Assembly: GCF_024347455.1 (NCBI RefSeq)
Contig: NZ_AP025483.1
Location: 3,038,001-3,102,000, forward strand
Direction: 5' to 3'
Source of the DNA: Vibrio echinoideorum
GTDB lineage: Bacteria > Pseudomonadota > Gammaproteobacteria > Enterobacterales > Vibrionaceae
Length of the DNA stretch: 64,000 bases
The notes under the pieces are model-generated. The model did no database searches, was not told where the DNA came from, and saw nothing but the letters and a program-made list of their open reading frames with translations. The position numbers were made by a program, and so were the translations under genes. Of this stretch, positions 29,703 through 39,353 are shown piece after piece. Numbering within the stretch: the stretch's first letter is position 1; every line of letters begins with the position of its first letter.

Positions 29703-31220
29703 TTAGTCTTGCCAGTATGGCTCAACTTCCACGCTGATTTGGCGTGTCTGTTCCATCGCATGCAGAATCGATACTTCTTGGCGAGCTAGCCAACGTTCCA
29801 GTTGAACCTTCTCTCCACCTTCCAACTTATCAGTAAGTGGTGCAAGCGTTCTAAGAGCCAGTAAGTCATCAATACCTTGCACTAGATCGGCCCACGGCAA
29901 ACGGAAACTATTACGTTCATCGTCATCGTATAAACTCGCAAAACCAACACCAGTATAAAGGTTGCGCATTAGGCGATACTGTTGGTCAATATACGCTTGG
30001 CTCGTCATCACTCGCTCTGGCGGGAAAGCTTCCATCAACTCTGCCCATGTGCGATCGAGCTGCTGTACAGAGAACCATTCAATGCCGTGCGCCATTTGTT
30101 CACGGGCTTTATCATCTAAAAACGGCTGCCAGCCACGAGATAAGATCCAGCGGCTTAAATCCAACAGCAGACCGGTGTAGCGGGCAGAGCTCAGTAAGGT
30201 AAGTAAATCTTCACGATCAGGAAGCTGTTCTTCCATCTCTTTAAGTTCAGCAACTAAGAACTTACGCGCATCCAGTTTGCGAAGCACATGACCTTTATCT
30301 TCAAGTAAATCCTCAAAATGGTCATAGCTCTTAAGCCAATCGAGCTCTTGCTCAAGCCATTTCAGCTCTTGTCGCAGGATAGCACTCGCACGGCGAGGCA
30401 CAATGCCGCCATAAATAGTAAAGGTTTGACGAATAAAACTCAGTGAATGACTGATCTCATGCAACGCCTCAATCGATTGACGTTCAGTGAAAATCTGTTC
30501 GTGATAATGCCAATGAGCGAGAGCGTGCTCTAAAGATTGAATGAAACACGATTCAACAGTATCACTTTTGCTTGTATCAACTAAGGTCAAAGGAGTGACC
30601 TCATCTCCTTGATAACCTTGGGCAAGACGATAACCCTTGGCCGCTTTACTGAGGTTTCCTAGACGCATACCACCCTGTTCGCAGAATTGACGAGACAGAG
30701 TAAATAGAGCATCCGTTTGGCCCGATTTAAGTTCTAACTCAACTTCACAAATAGGGTCTTGTAGTTCACCTGACTCGACAAAGCCTTGGTCAAACGCAAC
30801 CTCGACTTGACTGCCATCAGGCATACCAATCAACCACTGTTCGCGAATGAAGTTAGTCGAAAACAGAGGCGTAAGCTCAGCTTGCAGCGTTTCAATATCT
30901 TTACCCTCAGGCCAAATCTCCTCTGGGTGTAAAGATAACTTAGGTTCATTGCTGTCATGTTCAGCATTGTATTCAGGCCTTTGATGCAGGCCCGCGACCA
31001 CACGACCAGCGGTCTTTACGGTTTGTACAAATACGTCATCAAAGCGTCGAATGCGCAAGCCTGTATCGTGCTTGCGTAGCCAGTTGTCAGGGGTGTCAAA
31101 GTAGATGTTACCTAGCTCACGACAACTGTGCTGAAGTACTTTAGTTTCAGCAATTTTATTGCGTAAAGTCTCTGAAAAATCAGGAGAAACAAAAAACTTC
31201 AGTTCTATCTCGGTTTCCAT
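29703..31220 (-). CDS. ygiF: Inorganic triphosphatase YgiF (CYTH-CHAD)
   Basis: A 505-residue protein with an N-terminal CYTH domain (about 1-200) and a C-terminal CHAD helical domain (about 215-500). The CYTH signature ExExK is Glu4-Ile-Glu6-Leu-Lys8. CYTH enzymes form a beta-tunnel that hydrolyses triphosphates; E. coli YgiF is an inorganic triphosphatase, and CHAD binds polyphosphate. Start at ATG 31220 (METEIELKFF) with AAAGG upstream; upstream in-frame codons would bury the motif. It is next to the phosphate transport genes but on the other strand, which fits a polyphosphate role without proving it. Confidence 0.93.
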   Translation of the reverse strand: METEIELKFFVSPDFSETLRNKIAETKVLQHSCRELGNIYFDTPDNWLRKHDTGLRIRRFDDVFVQTVKTAGRVVAGLHQRPEYNAEHDSNEPKLSLHPEEIWPEGKDIETLQAELTPLFSTNFIREQWLIGMPDGSQVEVAFDQGFVESGELQDPICEVELELKSGQTDALFTLSRQFCEQGGMRLGNLSKAAKGYRLAQGYQGDEVTPLTLVDTSKSDTVESCFIQSLEHALAHWHYHEQIFTERQSIEALHEISHSLSFIRQTFTIYGGIVPRRASAILRQELKWLEQELDWLKSYDHFEDLLEDKGHVLRKLDARKFLVAELKEMEEQLPDREDLLTLLSSARYTGLLLDLSRWILSRGWQPFLDDKAREQMAHGIEWFSVQQLDRTWAELMEAFPPERVMTSQAYIDQQYRLMRNLYTGVGFASLYDDDERNSFRLPWADLVQGIDDLLALRTLAPLTDKLEGGEKVQLERWLARQEVSILHAMEQTRQISVEVEPYWQD

Positions 31221-31421
31221 AGTTATACCTTTCTGTGAAGATAGGGACAGGATATTGCCAATTTGAAAACTCAGCAAGTCAGAAATATCGCCCTTATGAT
31301 GATCTAAAACAGTTTTAATGAGACATTGATTAGGTTAACATGCGCGACTTTGTAGCCATCGCTTAACATTTCACCATGAATATGGTGTATGTTGTTTTAA
31401 GGTTATTATTTATTAGGTTGG

Positions 31422-32108
31422 ATGACCATGCCAGTAAATACAATTATGGGGTTATTTGCAAAGTCCCCAATTAAACCTTTGCAGCGTCACGTAGTATGCG
31501 TGAACGAATGTTGTTCTCACCTAGTTAATTTCTTTGAAGTTTCTTCAAAAGGTGACTGGGAGAAAGCATCTGAAATTCGAGCTCAAATTTCTCACCTTGA
31601 GAAAGAAGCTGACGTACTAAAACGTGAAATTCGCCTTAAACTTCCTCGTGGTTTGTTTATGCCAGTTGATCGCACCGATATGTTGGAGCTATTAACGCAA
31701 CAAGACAAACTCGCAAACCTAGCGAAAGACATTGCTGGCCGTGTATATGGTCGTCAACTCGTCATTCCAGCTCCAATGCAACAGAACTTCATCGCTTACG
31801 TTAAACGTTGTCTAGATGCAGCGAACCAAGCACAAAACGTAATCAATGAACTAGACGAATTACTTGAGACAGGCTTTAAAGGCCGTGAAGTAACACTCGT
31901 TGCTGAAATGATTCATCAATTAGATGTAATTGAAGATGACACGGACGCGATGCAGATCGAATTACGCCAACAATTAATGGCGATTGAAGACGATATGAAT
32001 CCAGTTGACATCATGTTCTTATACAAAATTCTTGAATGGGTTGGTGGTATTGCAGATCAAGCACAGCGTGTAGGCGCTCGTCTTGAAGTAATGCTTTCTC
32101 GATCTTAA
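31422..32108 (+). CDS. DUF47/TIGR00153 PhoU-like protein
   Basis: A 228-residue cytoplasmic helical protein of the DUF47 (PhoU-related) family. Helices rich in charged residues include ISHLEKEADVLKREIRLKLPRG and DVIEDDTDAMQIELRQQL. Members are almost always encoded directly upstream of a Pit-type phosphate transporter and are thought to control its activity; that is the arrangement here (128 bp to pit). Two starts are possible, ATG 31422 and ATG 31428. Confidence 0.9.
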   Translation: MTMPVNTIMGLFAKSPIKPLQRHVVCVNECCSHLVNFFEVSSKGDWEKASEIRAQISHLEKEADVLKREIRLKLPRGLFMPVDRTDMLELLTQQDKLANLAKDIAGRVYGRQLVIPAPMQQNFIAYVKRCLDAANQAQNVINELDELLETGFKGREVTLVAEMIHQLDVIEDDTDAMQIELRQQLMAIEDDMNPVDIMFLYKILEWVGGIADQAQRVGARLEVMLSRS

Positions 32109-32236
32109 ATCATACGCTAACTATATAACGAAGAGCATTTTTTAACCAAACCACTTATGCGCTGAGTATTTCTCTCGCTGAGCGGTTTTTTGCGTCTAAA
32201 TTTGTTCCGCTTGTTATCAAAAAACTAGGTATTACG

Positions 32237-33499
32237 ATGGATATCCTTGCTAACTACGGCACTGTCCTGATTATTGTTGCAGCAGCTTTCGGTTTCTTGA
32301 TGGCTATTGGTATTGGTGCAAATGACGTTGCGAATGCAATGGGCACTTCAGTAGGCTCTAAAGCTCTAACCGTAAAACAAGCGATCATTATCGCAATGAT
32401 CTTTGAATTCGCAGGTGCTTACCTTGCGGGCGGCGAAGTAACTGACACGATCCGTAAAGGTGTTATCGAAACGTCTCTATTCGCTCATCAACCTGACGTA
32501 CTTGTGTACGGCATGATGTCTGCGCTACTGGCTGCTGGTACATGGTTGCTTCTAGCATCATACATGGGCTGGCCAGTATCAACGACTCACTCGATCATCG
32601 GTGCAATCATCGGTTTCGCGTGTGTGTCTGTAGGTACAGAAGCAGTAGACTGGAACAGCGTTCAAGGTATTGTGGGTAGTTGGATTGTCACACCGTTGAT
32701 TTCCGGCATCTTCGCCTATCTCATTTTCGTAAGTGCCCAACGACTGATATTTGATACAGAAAATCCGTTGTTTAACGCTAAGCGTTTTGTGCCTGTGTAC
32801 ATGTTCATTACTACAATGGTCATTGCACTTGTAACGATCAAGAAAGGCCTTAAGCACGTTGGCCTTCACCTAAGCGGCACTGAAGCATGGCTATGGGCAG
32901 CAGGTGTTTCTGCTGTAGTCATGGTTGGCGGTTACTTATACATTCAAAAGAAATTTGCTAATCGCGAAGAAGACCATGGCTTTGCCGGTGTAGAAGGTAT
33001 CTTCAGCGTTCTAATGGTTATTACCGCTTGTGCGATGGCATTCGCTCACGGTTCTAACGATGTAGCAAACGCGATTGGTCCATTGTCTGCTGTAGTATCA
33101 ACCGTTGAGAATATGGGTGAACTTACAGCGAAAAGCAGTATTGCGTGGTGGATTCTTCCATTAGGTGGTATTGGTATCGTTGTTGGTCTTGCTACCATGG
33201 GCCATAAAGTAATGGCGACAGTGGGTACTGGTATTACAGAACTAACACCTAGCCGTGGTTTTGCAGCTCAACTTGCAACAGCATGTACCGTTGTTCTTGC
33301 ATCTGGTACTGGTCTTCCAATCTCAACAACGCAAACATTGGTTGGTGCGGTATTAGGTGTAGGTTTTGCTCGTGGTATCGCAGCTCTAAACCTAGGTGTT
33401 GTGCGTAACATCGTTGCTTCTTGGATTGTAACGCTACCTGCTGGTGCACTACTTGCAGTTGTGTTCTTCTACGCAATTCAGGCTATGTTTACAATGTAA
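32237..33499 (+). CDS. pit: Low-affinity inorganic phosphate transporter (Pit family)
   Basis: A 420-residue inner-membrane protein of about ten to eleven helices. The two PHO4 repeats each carry the signature GANDVANAMGTSVG (near residue 29) and GSNDVANAIGPL (near residue 280). Pit proteins import metal-phosphate complexes using the proton gradient. It pairs with the upstream DUF47 gene. The gap between them contains a weak hairpin and T-run (32150-32190), so regulated read-through is possible but unproven. pitA versus pitB cannot be decided. Confidence 0.95.
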   Translation: MDILANYGTVLIIVAAAFGFLMAIGIGANDVANAMGTSVGSKALTVKQAIIIAMIFEFAGAYLAGGEVTDTIRKGVIETSLFAHQPDVLVYGMMSALLAAGTWLLLASYMGWPVSTTHSIIGAIIGFACVSVGTEAVDWNSVQGIVGSWIVTPLISGIFAYLIFVSAQRLIFDTENPLFNAKRFVPVYMFITTMVIALVTIKKGLKHVGLHLSGTEAWLWAAGVSAVVMVGGYLYIQKKFANREEDHGFAGVEGIFSVLMVITACAMAFAHGSNDVANAIGPLSAVVSTVENMGELTAKSSIAWWILPLGGIGIVVGLATMGHKVMATVGTGITELTPSRGFAAQLATACTVVLASGTGLPISTTQTLVGAVLGVGFARGIAALNLGVVRNIVASWIVTLPAGALLAVVFFYAIQAMFTM

Positions 33500-33591
33500 T
33501 AGCCCTGACGTTAGTAAATATTAGCGTCAGAAAACGGTGAGCTTCGGTAATGATATGTAAATACCATGTCATTATTGACTCAAACGCACAG

Positions 33592-33621
33592 AAAGGGAGG
33601 CTTTGCCTCCCTTCTTTGTTG
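33592..33621 (+). terminator. Intrinsic terminator after pit
   Basis: AAGGGAGGC and GCCTCCCTT arms with a TTT loop, then a CTTTGTT tail. Confidence 0.85.
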
Positions 33622-33704
33622 CACCGCATAAAGAAACTAAATATTATTTGCTAATTGAGGCTGACTCATCTGCCTAACCAATTTGAATCGTTAAGGGATT
33701 TACT

Positions 33705-34316
33705 GTGAAAAAACTGATTAGCTTAGTTTTGTTCGCAATGCTTGCGGCTCCAGCTGCCTTTGCACAAGACCGTTATATTGCTGACAAACTATTTACTTAT
33801 ATGCACTCTGGCCCAAACAACACATTCCGTATCATCGGTAGTGTTGATGCTGGTGAAAAGATTACCTATCTAAAAACCAACAAGAGCACTGGTTATACCG
33901 AAGTACAAGATAGCCGTGGTCGTAAAGGTTGGGTTGAAAGCAAGTTCGTAAGCACACAAGAGAGCATGGCACTACGCATGCCTAAACTAGAGAAAGAGCT
34001 AACTGAAGTAAAAGGCAAGCTAGCAAATGCTCGTCAAAGTGCTGACAGTGAAAAAGCTGGCCTAGCGAGCTCTCTAGATTCTCGTAACAAGCAAATTGCA
34101 GAGCTTGAACAGAACTACAGCGAGATTAGCCAACAGCTAACCAGCTCTCAAACAGAGAACCGTGAGCTACGTGCTAAGCTAGACACACAAAAAGATGACT
34201 TACTACTGAAGTACTTCATGTACGGTGGTGGTGTTGCTGGTATTGGTCTACTACTTGGCCTTATCCTGCCACACATTATGCCTCGTCGCAGAAAGTCACC
34301 AAACGGCTGGGCGTAA
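33705..34316 (+). CDS. Membrane-anchored bacterial SH3-domain protein (YgiM-like, TIGR04211)
   Basis: A 203-residue protein. A signal peptide (1-20, ending PAAFA) is followed by an SH3b domain (about 24-85, with HSGPNNTFRIIGSVDAGEKI and GRKGWVESKFV), a coiled coil (about 90-165) and a C-terminal transmembrane helix (about 172-190) with a basic tail PRRRKS. This is the layout of E. coli YgiM. The function is unclear; periplasmic SH3b domains often bind cell wall. The start is GTG at 33705 with AAGGGA upstream, so use of GTG is well supported. Confidence 0.87.
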   Translation: MKKLISLVLFAMLAAPAAFAQDRYIADKLFTYMHSGPNNTFRIIGSVDAGEKITYLKTNKSTGYTEVQDSRGRKGWVESKFVSTQESMALRMPKLEKELTEVKGKLANARQSADSEKAGLASSLDSRNKQIAELEQNYSEISQQLTSSQTENRELRAKLDTQKDDLLLKYFMYGGGVAGIGLLLGLILPHIMPRRRKSPNGWA

Positions 34317-34379
34317 GCGACTCGTTTTGCTTACTTTACGTATTTTGCGTGAATCAAAGTAAATTCAGTATCGAATATC

Positions 34380-34408
34380 AAAAAGGAGCACCTCGGTGCT
34401 CCTTTTTA
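34380..34408. terminator. Terminator between the SH3 gene and gspB
   Basis: AAAAGGAGCACC and GGTGCTCCTTTT arms with a TC loop; T-run on the plus side and A-run on the other. Confidence 0.9.
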
Positions 34409-34471
34409 TTTGTCTTGGTTCCGCGTTCAAATCTCCACTCTGTACGACTGGAAAAACGAATCCCTATTACA

Positions 34472-35398
34472 CTAGCCTTTCCACTCGTACAGAGCTGGGA
34501 TTTCTATCTTCTGCTGATTGAACTCAATGATCACCGATTGTGGTTTAATCTCAAGCAACTGAATGTCCTGCCCTATCCAGTCTCCTTGAGCAATTTCTTG
34601 ACCATTCACTTTAACCCAACGTTTCATCTCACTACTAGAGTACATATGAGTTTGTAGGTCTAACTTGGGTAATACCCCAGACAAGCTATTAATATGAGTT
34701 TCTAACTCGATGACTTGTGAATTCTCTCGCCCGGCAGGCCTAGAATCCATCGGCTCAGGCGTGTTTTGCTGCTCATCCATCATGGATTCAAGCTTCAATG
34801 CCAGATCCGGTGGTAACTCACTGAGATCTAGCCCTTGCAGTAAATCACTGTCCGATTGCAAATCACTACTCTCATCACTCGCAGTTGATTGAACTGATGA
34901 CTGCGCAGTGGATAGGTCAGCGTTGGTTGTCGTTTGTGCGCGCTTATCTGCATTTGCCAACATCACATTTGAACCACCAGCACTATTACCGCTATCTAGG
35001 TCAATCTTCGCATACACAGCTTGGCGCGGTAGTGCTTTTAACGTCTGACTTGCCGGAGCAGCACGAACAGCAAACAACGCCTCGTTTTGAACTCCCTCTG
35101 ACGTTGCCTCCATAGCTTGTGTGTCAGCGTCAGTTATTTGAGGTTTAACGTCAGGTTGAGGTACTTGCTCTGTCTGCATGACATCAACGGATTGATTTGC
35201 TGATGGTGACTGTTGTTGGTTATGAGATTGGTAAACTAAAACGCCTCCCACTAGCAGGGAAGGAACCAACACAAGGAGTAACCCCATAGCGAGCGATGAA
35301 CCTTTCTTTCTATTGATCGCCATTGCAGAATTCGGTACGTAATGACTTTGATAACCTCTAAGCTCAGATTGTTTGAGCTCGTGCATAATGCGAGACAT
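34472..35398 (-). CDS. gspB: Type II secretion assembly protein GspB (ExeB)
   Basis: A 308-residue protein: one transmembrane helix at about 36-56, a long low-complexity periplasmic stretch rich in S, Q, D and T, and a conserved C-terminal domain (about 225-305, ELETHINSLSGVLPKLDLQTHMYSSS...). That C-terminal domain is the GspB/PulB-type fold. GspB works with GspA to insert the secretin ring of the type II secretion system through the peptidoglycan. It overlaps gspA by one base (TGATG), so translation is coupled. Its partners in the main gsp operon are not in this window. Confidence 0.9.
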   Translation of the reverse strand: MSRIMHELKQSELRGYQSHYVPNSAMAINRKKGSSLAMGLLLVLVPSLLVGGVLVYQSHNQQQSPSANQSVDVMQTEQVPQPDVKPQITDADTQAMEATSEGVQNEALFAVRAAPASQTLKALPRQAVYAKIDLDSGNSAGGSNVMLANADKRAQTTTNADLSTAQSSVQSTASDESSDLQSDSDLLQGLDLSELPPDLALKLESMMDEQQNTPEPMDSRPAGRENSQVIELETHINSLSGVLPKLDLQTHMYSSSEMKRWVKVNGQEIAQGDWIGQDIQLLEIKPQSVIIEFNQQKIEIPALYEWKG

Positions 35399-37068
35399 CA
35401 GCTTGCACCTCCATCTAATGACATCAGCTTAGGTGAGTCGAGTTGAGCTAATCGTTGTAGCCTTGCTAATGTACGTTTGCCAGCAATGCCATCGACCGAC
35501 ATTCCCTGCCAAATCTGGAAGGCTTCAACTTTCATTTTCAACTCGTTATCAAACACATCACTGCCAGATACAACTTCATCCAAAACTTCGGAAAGTAACA
35601 GATCAAGCATGGCAATTGCCTCGCCTTGGTAGCCTACTTTGAGTGTCTCTCTTAGTGGTTGTTTCCAAATCGCGACATAATCGCCGTCCCATATTTGTTC
35701 TAAAGAGCGCTTAGGCATCACCAACAGCTTTTCGTTGACGAGCAGCTCCACCGAGTCCCCAGATACACCATAAAGAACCACAAACACTGACTCTTGTTCT
35801 ATATCTAAATTAAGAACGACAGACACACCAAGCTCTAACAACGACTCTAGGTTGGATTGGTGTTGCTCGCACACGAACACACTTTGTGGCTCACTTAAAC
35901 ACAAGCCATCACGCAAAGAAGACTGATATCCCCAAAGCGTATAGAGATTCTTAATCGCCAGAGAACGGTTGGTCCCTTGCATTAAGTGCTGCTGAATGTG
36001 TTGCGGTAATGCAAATTTTGAAGGTTCAGGCTCAGCGACTAGCTTGGATGAATCTGCCACTAAAGAACGCTGAAGCTGTGCAGACACTTCAGTTTGTGCT
36101 TTGCTTGAAGACTCCTTTTCTGGCCAAGAATCTATATAAGATGGAGCGAAATTGAAGGTCGCGAAAGCTAAACCAATACTTAATGTAGCGACACTTGCGT
36201 ATTGGATTAATTTTGGTGTCACATGGGCGCTGCGAGGTTTTTCAACATGATACACATCAGCTTGAAAAGCCATGATTTGTTGGCAAGCTTGGCTTACTGT
36301 CTCGTTAGAAGGCGCTTGATCACCATTGTGAAAAGAGAGCTGAAGCGATTTATCACACACCAAGTTAATCAGCCTTGGAATACCATGGGTATATTGGGCG
36401 ATTAACTTAACCGAGCGATTTGAAAACAACATTTGCTCGCCACCCGCCATTTCCAGGCGAAACGCGATGTACTTGCCAGTTTCTTCAGTATTGAGTGGCA
36501 ACAAGTGATAACGACCCGTAATACGCTGTGCAAGCTGACGCAACTGAGTCGTTTGTAAGTGTTGCTGCAATTCAGGCTGGCCAACCAACAAGACTTTTAA
36601 TAGTTTGCGACTGTCGGTTTCCAAGTTGGTCAGTAGGCGTAACTGCTCCAACACATCAGCAGCAAGGTGTTGGGCTTCATCGATCACCAATAAGGTTTGA
36701 ATGCCTTGAGCATGACTATCCAACAAGAAGTGATGAATAACCTGACTCAACTGTTTTAACGATGCCTGTTCAGGGTACTCGACCTCAAACTCATCGCAGA
36801 TAGCTTCAAGTAAATCCGTATTGGAAAATGTAGGGTTAAGTATAAGGCCAGCTTGGGTATGGCTATCGAGAGAAGACAACATTGCCTTGGCGACCGTTGT
36901 TTTCCCTGTACCGACCTCTCCTGTAAGCATTGCAAAGCCCCCACCCTCGCCTAAACCGGCTTGTAGGTTCTGCATCGCTTCTTGGTGACGCTGACTCAAA
37001 AACAAATAGCGAGAATTTGGTACAATCGAAAATGGCATCTCAACGAAGCCAAAATATTCCTTATACAT
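35398..37068 (-). CDS. gspA: Type II secretion ATPase GspA (ExeA)
   Basis: A 556-residue protein. The N-terminal AAA ATPase has Walker A GEVGTGKT (50-57) and Walker B LLVIDEAQHL. One transmembrane helix lies near 285-305 (YASVATLSIGLAFATF). The periplasmic C-terminus ends in a peptidoglycan-binding domain (about 480-540, ELKMKVEAFQIWQGMSVDGI). It remodels the cell wall for secretin assembly with GspB. Start at ATG 37068 (MYKEYFGFVEMPFSIVPNSR), the family N-terminus; 30 further codons are open upstream but unlikely to be used. It is divergent from cca. Confidence 0.92.
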   Translation of the reverse strand: MYKEYFGFVEMPFSIVPNSRYLFLSQRHQEAMQNLQAGLGEGGGFAMLTGEVGTGKTTVAKAMLSSLDSHTQAGLILNPTFSNTDLLEAICDEFEVEYPEQASLKQLSQVIHHFLLDSHAQGIQTLLVIDEAQHLAADVLEQLRLLTNLETDSRKLLKVLLVGQPELQQHLQTTQLRQLAQRITGRYHLLPLNTEETGKYIAFRLEMAGGEQMLFSNRSVKLIAQYTHGIPRLINLVCDKSLQLSFHNGDQAPSNETVSQACQQIMAFQADVYHVEKPRSAHVTPKLIQYASVATLSIGLAFATFNFAPSYIDSWPEKESSSKAQTEVSAQLQRSLVADSSKLVAEPEPSKFALPQHIQQHLMQGTNRSLAIKNLYTLWGYQSSLRDGLCLSEPQSVFVCEQHQSNLESLLELGVSVVLNLDIEQESVFVVLYGVSGDSVELLVNEKLLVMPKRSLEQIWDGDYVAIWKQPLRETLKVGYQGEAIAMLDLLLSEVLDEVVSGSDVFDNELKMKVEAFQIWQGMSVDGIAGKRTLARLQRLAQLDSPKLMSLDGGAS

Positions 37069-37152
37069 GTGCTGCCCTATAATTACGATTAATGGAAAGT
37101 ACCATTGCTTGCAGTAAAGTCCAGCAGTGATAAAACATTTCGAGGTGATACG

Positions 37153-38421
37153 TTGCAAATATTCGATAGCCTACCAAAAGAGAATGGGCTACAACGCTAT
37201 CTCGTTGGCGGTGCGGTACGCGACAAACTGCTCAACATTGAAAGCTATGATAAAGATTGGGTCGTGGTCGGAAGTACCCCGCAAGAAATGGAGAGCCTTG
37301 GCTTTACCGCTGTCGGGAAGGACTTCCCTGTCTTCTTACATCCAAAAACCAAAGAAGAGCATGCACTGGCTCGTACCGAGAGAAAGTCAGGCTCAGGTTA
37401 CACAGGCTTCGAATGTTACTTTGCTCCAGACGTGAGTTTAGAAGAAGACTTGATGCGCCGAGATCTAACGATCAACGCCATCGCTCAAGATGACAAAGGC
37501 CAACTCTGCGATCCTTACCATGGACAGAAAGATCTGTCTGATCGAATTTTAAGACACGTCTCAGATGCTTTTGTTGAAGATCCTCTGCGTGTGCTGCGTG
37601 TGGCTCGCTTTGCTGCGAAGCTTCATCACCTTAACTTCACGGTTGCACCAGAAACTATGGTCATGATGAGCGAAATCGTTCAATCCGGTGAACTGGCACA
37701 TCTCACTGCCGAACGAGTTTGGCAAGAGTGGCATAAATCACTCAGCACTCCGCACCCTGAAGTATTCCTTTCGATACTTAAAGAGTGTGGTGCATTGGCT
37801 GTTGTGCTGCCTGAAATTGACGCTCTATTTGGCGTGCCTCAACCTGAAAAATGGCACCCAGAAATCGACACGGGCATCCACACTCTGATGGTTGCTCAGC
37901 AAGCTGCGCTATTAAGCTCATCATTACCCGTGCGTTTTGCCGCTCAAGTACATGATTTAGGCAAAGGCGTCACACCAGAGAAAGAATGGCCAAGCCACAA
38001 AATGCATTGTCACACTGGTTTAAAGATCATTAAAAGGCTTTGCCAAAGAGTACGAGTGCCCAATGAGTTTAGAGATTTAGCACTGCTGGTATGCGAGCAA
38101 CACTCTAATATCCATCGCGCAGGCGAACTCAAGCCCACTACTTTCCTAAAGGTTCTGAATAAGTTTGATGTTTGGCGTAAACCAGATCGACTCAACGACA
38201 TACTGCTTTGCTGCCAAGCTGATCACGCTGGCCGTAAAGGGTTAGAAGCTCAGCCTTACCCTCAAAAAGCACGTTTTGAAGTCGCTTACCAAGCAGCGCT
38301 TCAAGTAGAAGTCAAAGCGATAATTGCTGATGGTTTTCAAGGCAAAGATATTCGAGAAGAACAAGAAAAGCGTAGAGCTGCCGCAATTGAAAACGCCCTA
38401 TCAGAACTCGCTGATAATTAA
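37153..38421 (+). CDS. cca: CCA-adding tRNA nucleotidyltransferase, multifunctional
   Basis: A 422-residue enzyme. The nucleotidyltransferase head has [12 protein letters not shown] and [25 protein letters not shown] and [12 protein letters not shown] follow. The C-terminal HD domain (about 225-360) includes QVHDLGKG, the phosphohydrolase found in the gammaproteobacterial multifunctional form. It builds and repairs the 3' CCA end of tRNAs. The start is unusual: no ATG is available, and TTG 37153 has an excellent ribosome-binding site (GAGGTGA) six bases upstream; the open frame reaches TTG 37105 but that has none. This makes the N-terminus about 11 residues longer than E. coli Cca. Confidence 0.93.
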   Translation: MQIFDSLPKENGLQRYLVGGAVRDKLLNIESYDKDWVVVGSTPQEMESLGFTAVGKDFPVFLHPKTKEEHALARTERKSGSGYTGFECYFAPDVSLEEDLMRRDLTINAIAQDDKGQLCDPYHGQKDLSDRILRHVSDAFVEDPLRVLRVARFAAKLHHLNFTVAPETMVMMSEIVQSGELAHLTAERVWQEWHKSLSTPHPEVFLSILKECGALAVVLPEIDALFGVPQPEKWHPEIDTGIHTLMVAQQAALLSSSLPVRFAAQVHDLGKGVTPEKEWPSHKMHCHTGLKIIKRLCQRVRVPNEFRDLALLVCEQHSNIHRAGELKPTTFLKVLNKFDVWRKPDRLNDILLCCQADHAGRKGLEAQPYPQKARFEVAYQAALQVEVKAIIADGFQGKDIREEQEKRRAAAIENALSELADN

Positions 38422-38448
38422 TCGCAATAGCGCTGATTCTCCGGTATT

Positions 38449-38475
38449 AAAAAACCCGCTACTAGGCGGGTTTTT
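38449..38475. terminator. Bidirectional terminator between cca and uppP
   Basis: AAAAACCCGC and GCGGGTTTTT arms around TACTAG, with an A-run and T-run. Confidence 0.9.
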
Positions 38476-38534
38476 CCGTTTCAATCTGTAGGACGAAATA
38501 TTTGTTTTCGTAGATCGTAAACTTAAATCGAGTG

Positions 38535-39338
38535 CTACTGCATCATCAAGAAAGCAAACAGACCAAAACCTAGAATCAGGCGGTAGATAACAAACGGTGT
38601 CATGCCCATACGTGAGATAAGCTTCAAGAAGAAGTGAATACAGATGTAAGCACTGATGAAAGACACTGCAACACCAGTCAGTAAAGTGCCGACATGAATT
38701 GGGTCACCGCTTGTCACAAGCTTAAGACCCAAGTAACCACCAGCCAACGTGATGATTGGGATAGACATCAGGAATGAGAATCGAGCGGCAGCTTCACGTG
38801 TAAAGCCAAGATAAAGCGCTGCGGTAATGGTTGCGCCAGAACGAGACGTACCTGGGATAATTGCCATTGCCTGAGCAAGACCAATAAACAACGCTTTTTT
38901 CCAACCCGCTTGGTATTCATCATCACGTAGACTTGAGTTCTTATCTACCCACCATAACAACAAACCAAACACGATAGTGGTCGTGGCAATCACCCACGCA
39001 CTGCGTAAGTAAAGCTCGACAATATCTTTCATCAGCAAGCCAAAAATACACGCTGGAATCGTCGCGAGAATGATCATCCACGCTAACTTAGCTTCTTTAC
39101 TACGATCGCCTTTAAATACCGAACCAAAGAACGCGCTCAAAAGAGAGACCACTTCTTTGCGGAAATAAATAACCACAGCAGCCAGAGTACCGACATGGAC
39201 TGCGACATCAAAAGCCAAACCTTGATCTTCCCAACCTAAAACAGCAGAAGGAAGAATTAGGTGTGCAGAGCTGGAAATAGGTAGAAATTCAGTAAAGCCT
39301 TGTACCAACGCCAACAAAAACGCTTCAAAATAACTCAT
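38535..39338 (-). CDS. uppP: Undecaprenyl-diphosphatase UppP (BacA)
   Basis: A 267-residue inner-membrane protein with about seven to eight helices. The catalytic motifs are [16 protein letters not shown] (Gln/Glu and His region) and [10 protein letters not shown] (active-site Arg and Ser). It dephosphorylates undecaprenyl pyrophosphate on the periplasmic side, recycling the lipid carrier for peptidoglycan; overproduction gives bacitracin resistance in E. coli. It follows folB-folK on the same strand (15 bp after folK), so the three may be cotranscribed. Confidence 0.96.
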   Translation of the reverse strand: MSYFEAFLLALVQGFTEFLPISSSAHLILPSAVLGWEDQGLAFDVAVHVGTLAAVVIYFRKEVVSLLSAFFGSVFKGDRSKEAKLAWMIILATIPACIFGLLMKDIVELYLRSAWVIATTTIVFGLLLWWVDKNSSLRDDEYQAGWKKALFIGLAQAMAIIPGTSRSGATITAALYLGFTREAAARFSFLMSIPIITLAGGYLGLKLVTSGDPIHVGTLLTGVAVSFISAYICIHFFLKLISRMGMTPFVIYRLILGFGLFAFLMMQ

Positions 39339-39353
39339 TACTTACCTTAAAAA

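Noticed and set aside
31371-31386. CACCAT/ATGGTG palindrome before the DUF47 gene as a Pho box
   Set aside because: A Pho box is built of direct CTGTCAT repeats, which are not present; a six-base palindrome is expected by chance.
32150-32195. Hairpin with TTTTTT between the DUF47 gene and pit, as a terminator
   Set aside because: Pairing is broken by several mismatches (a CGCTGAG direct repeat rather than an inverted one), so not listed as a terminator.
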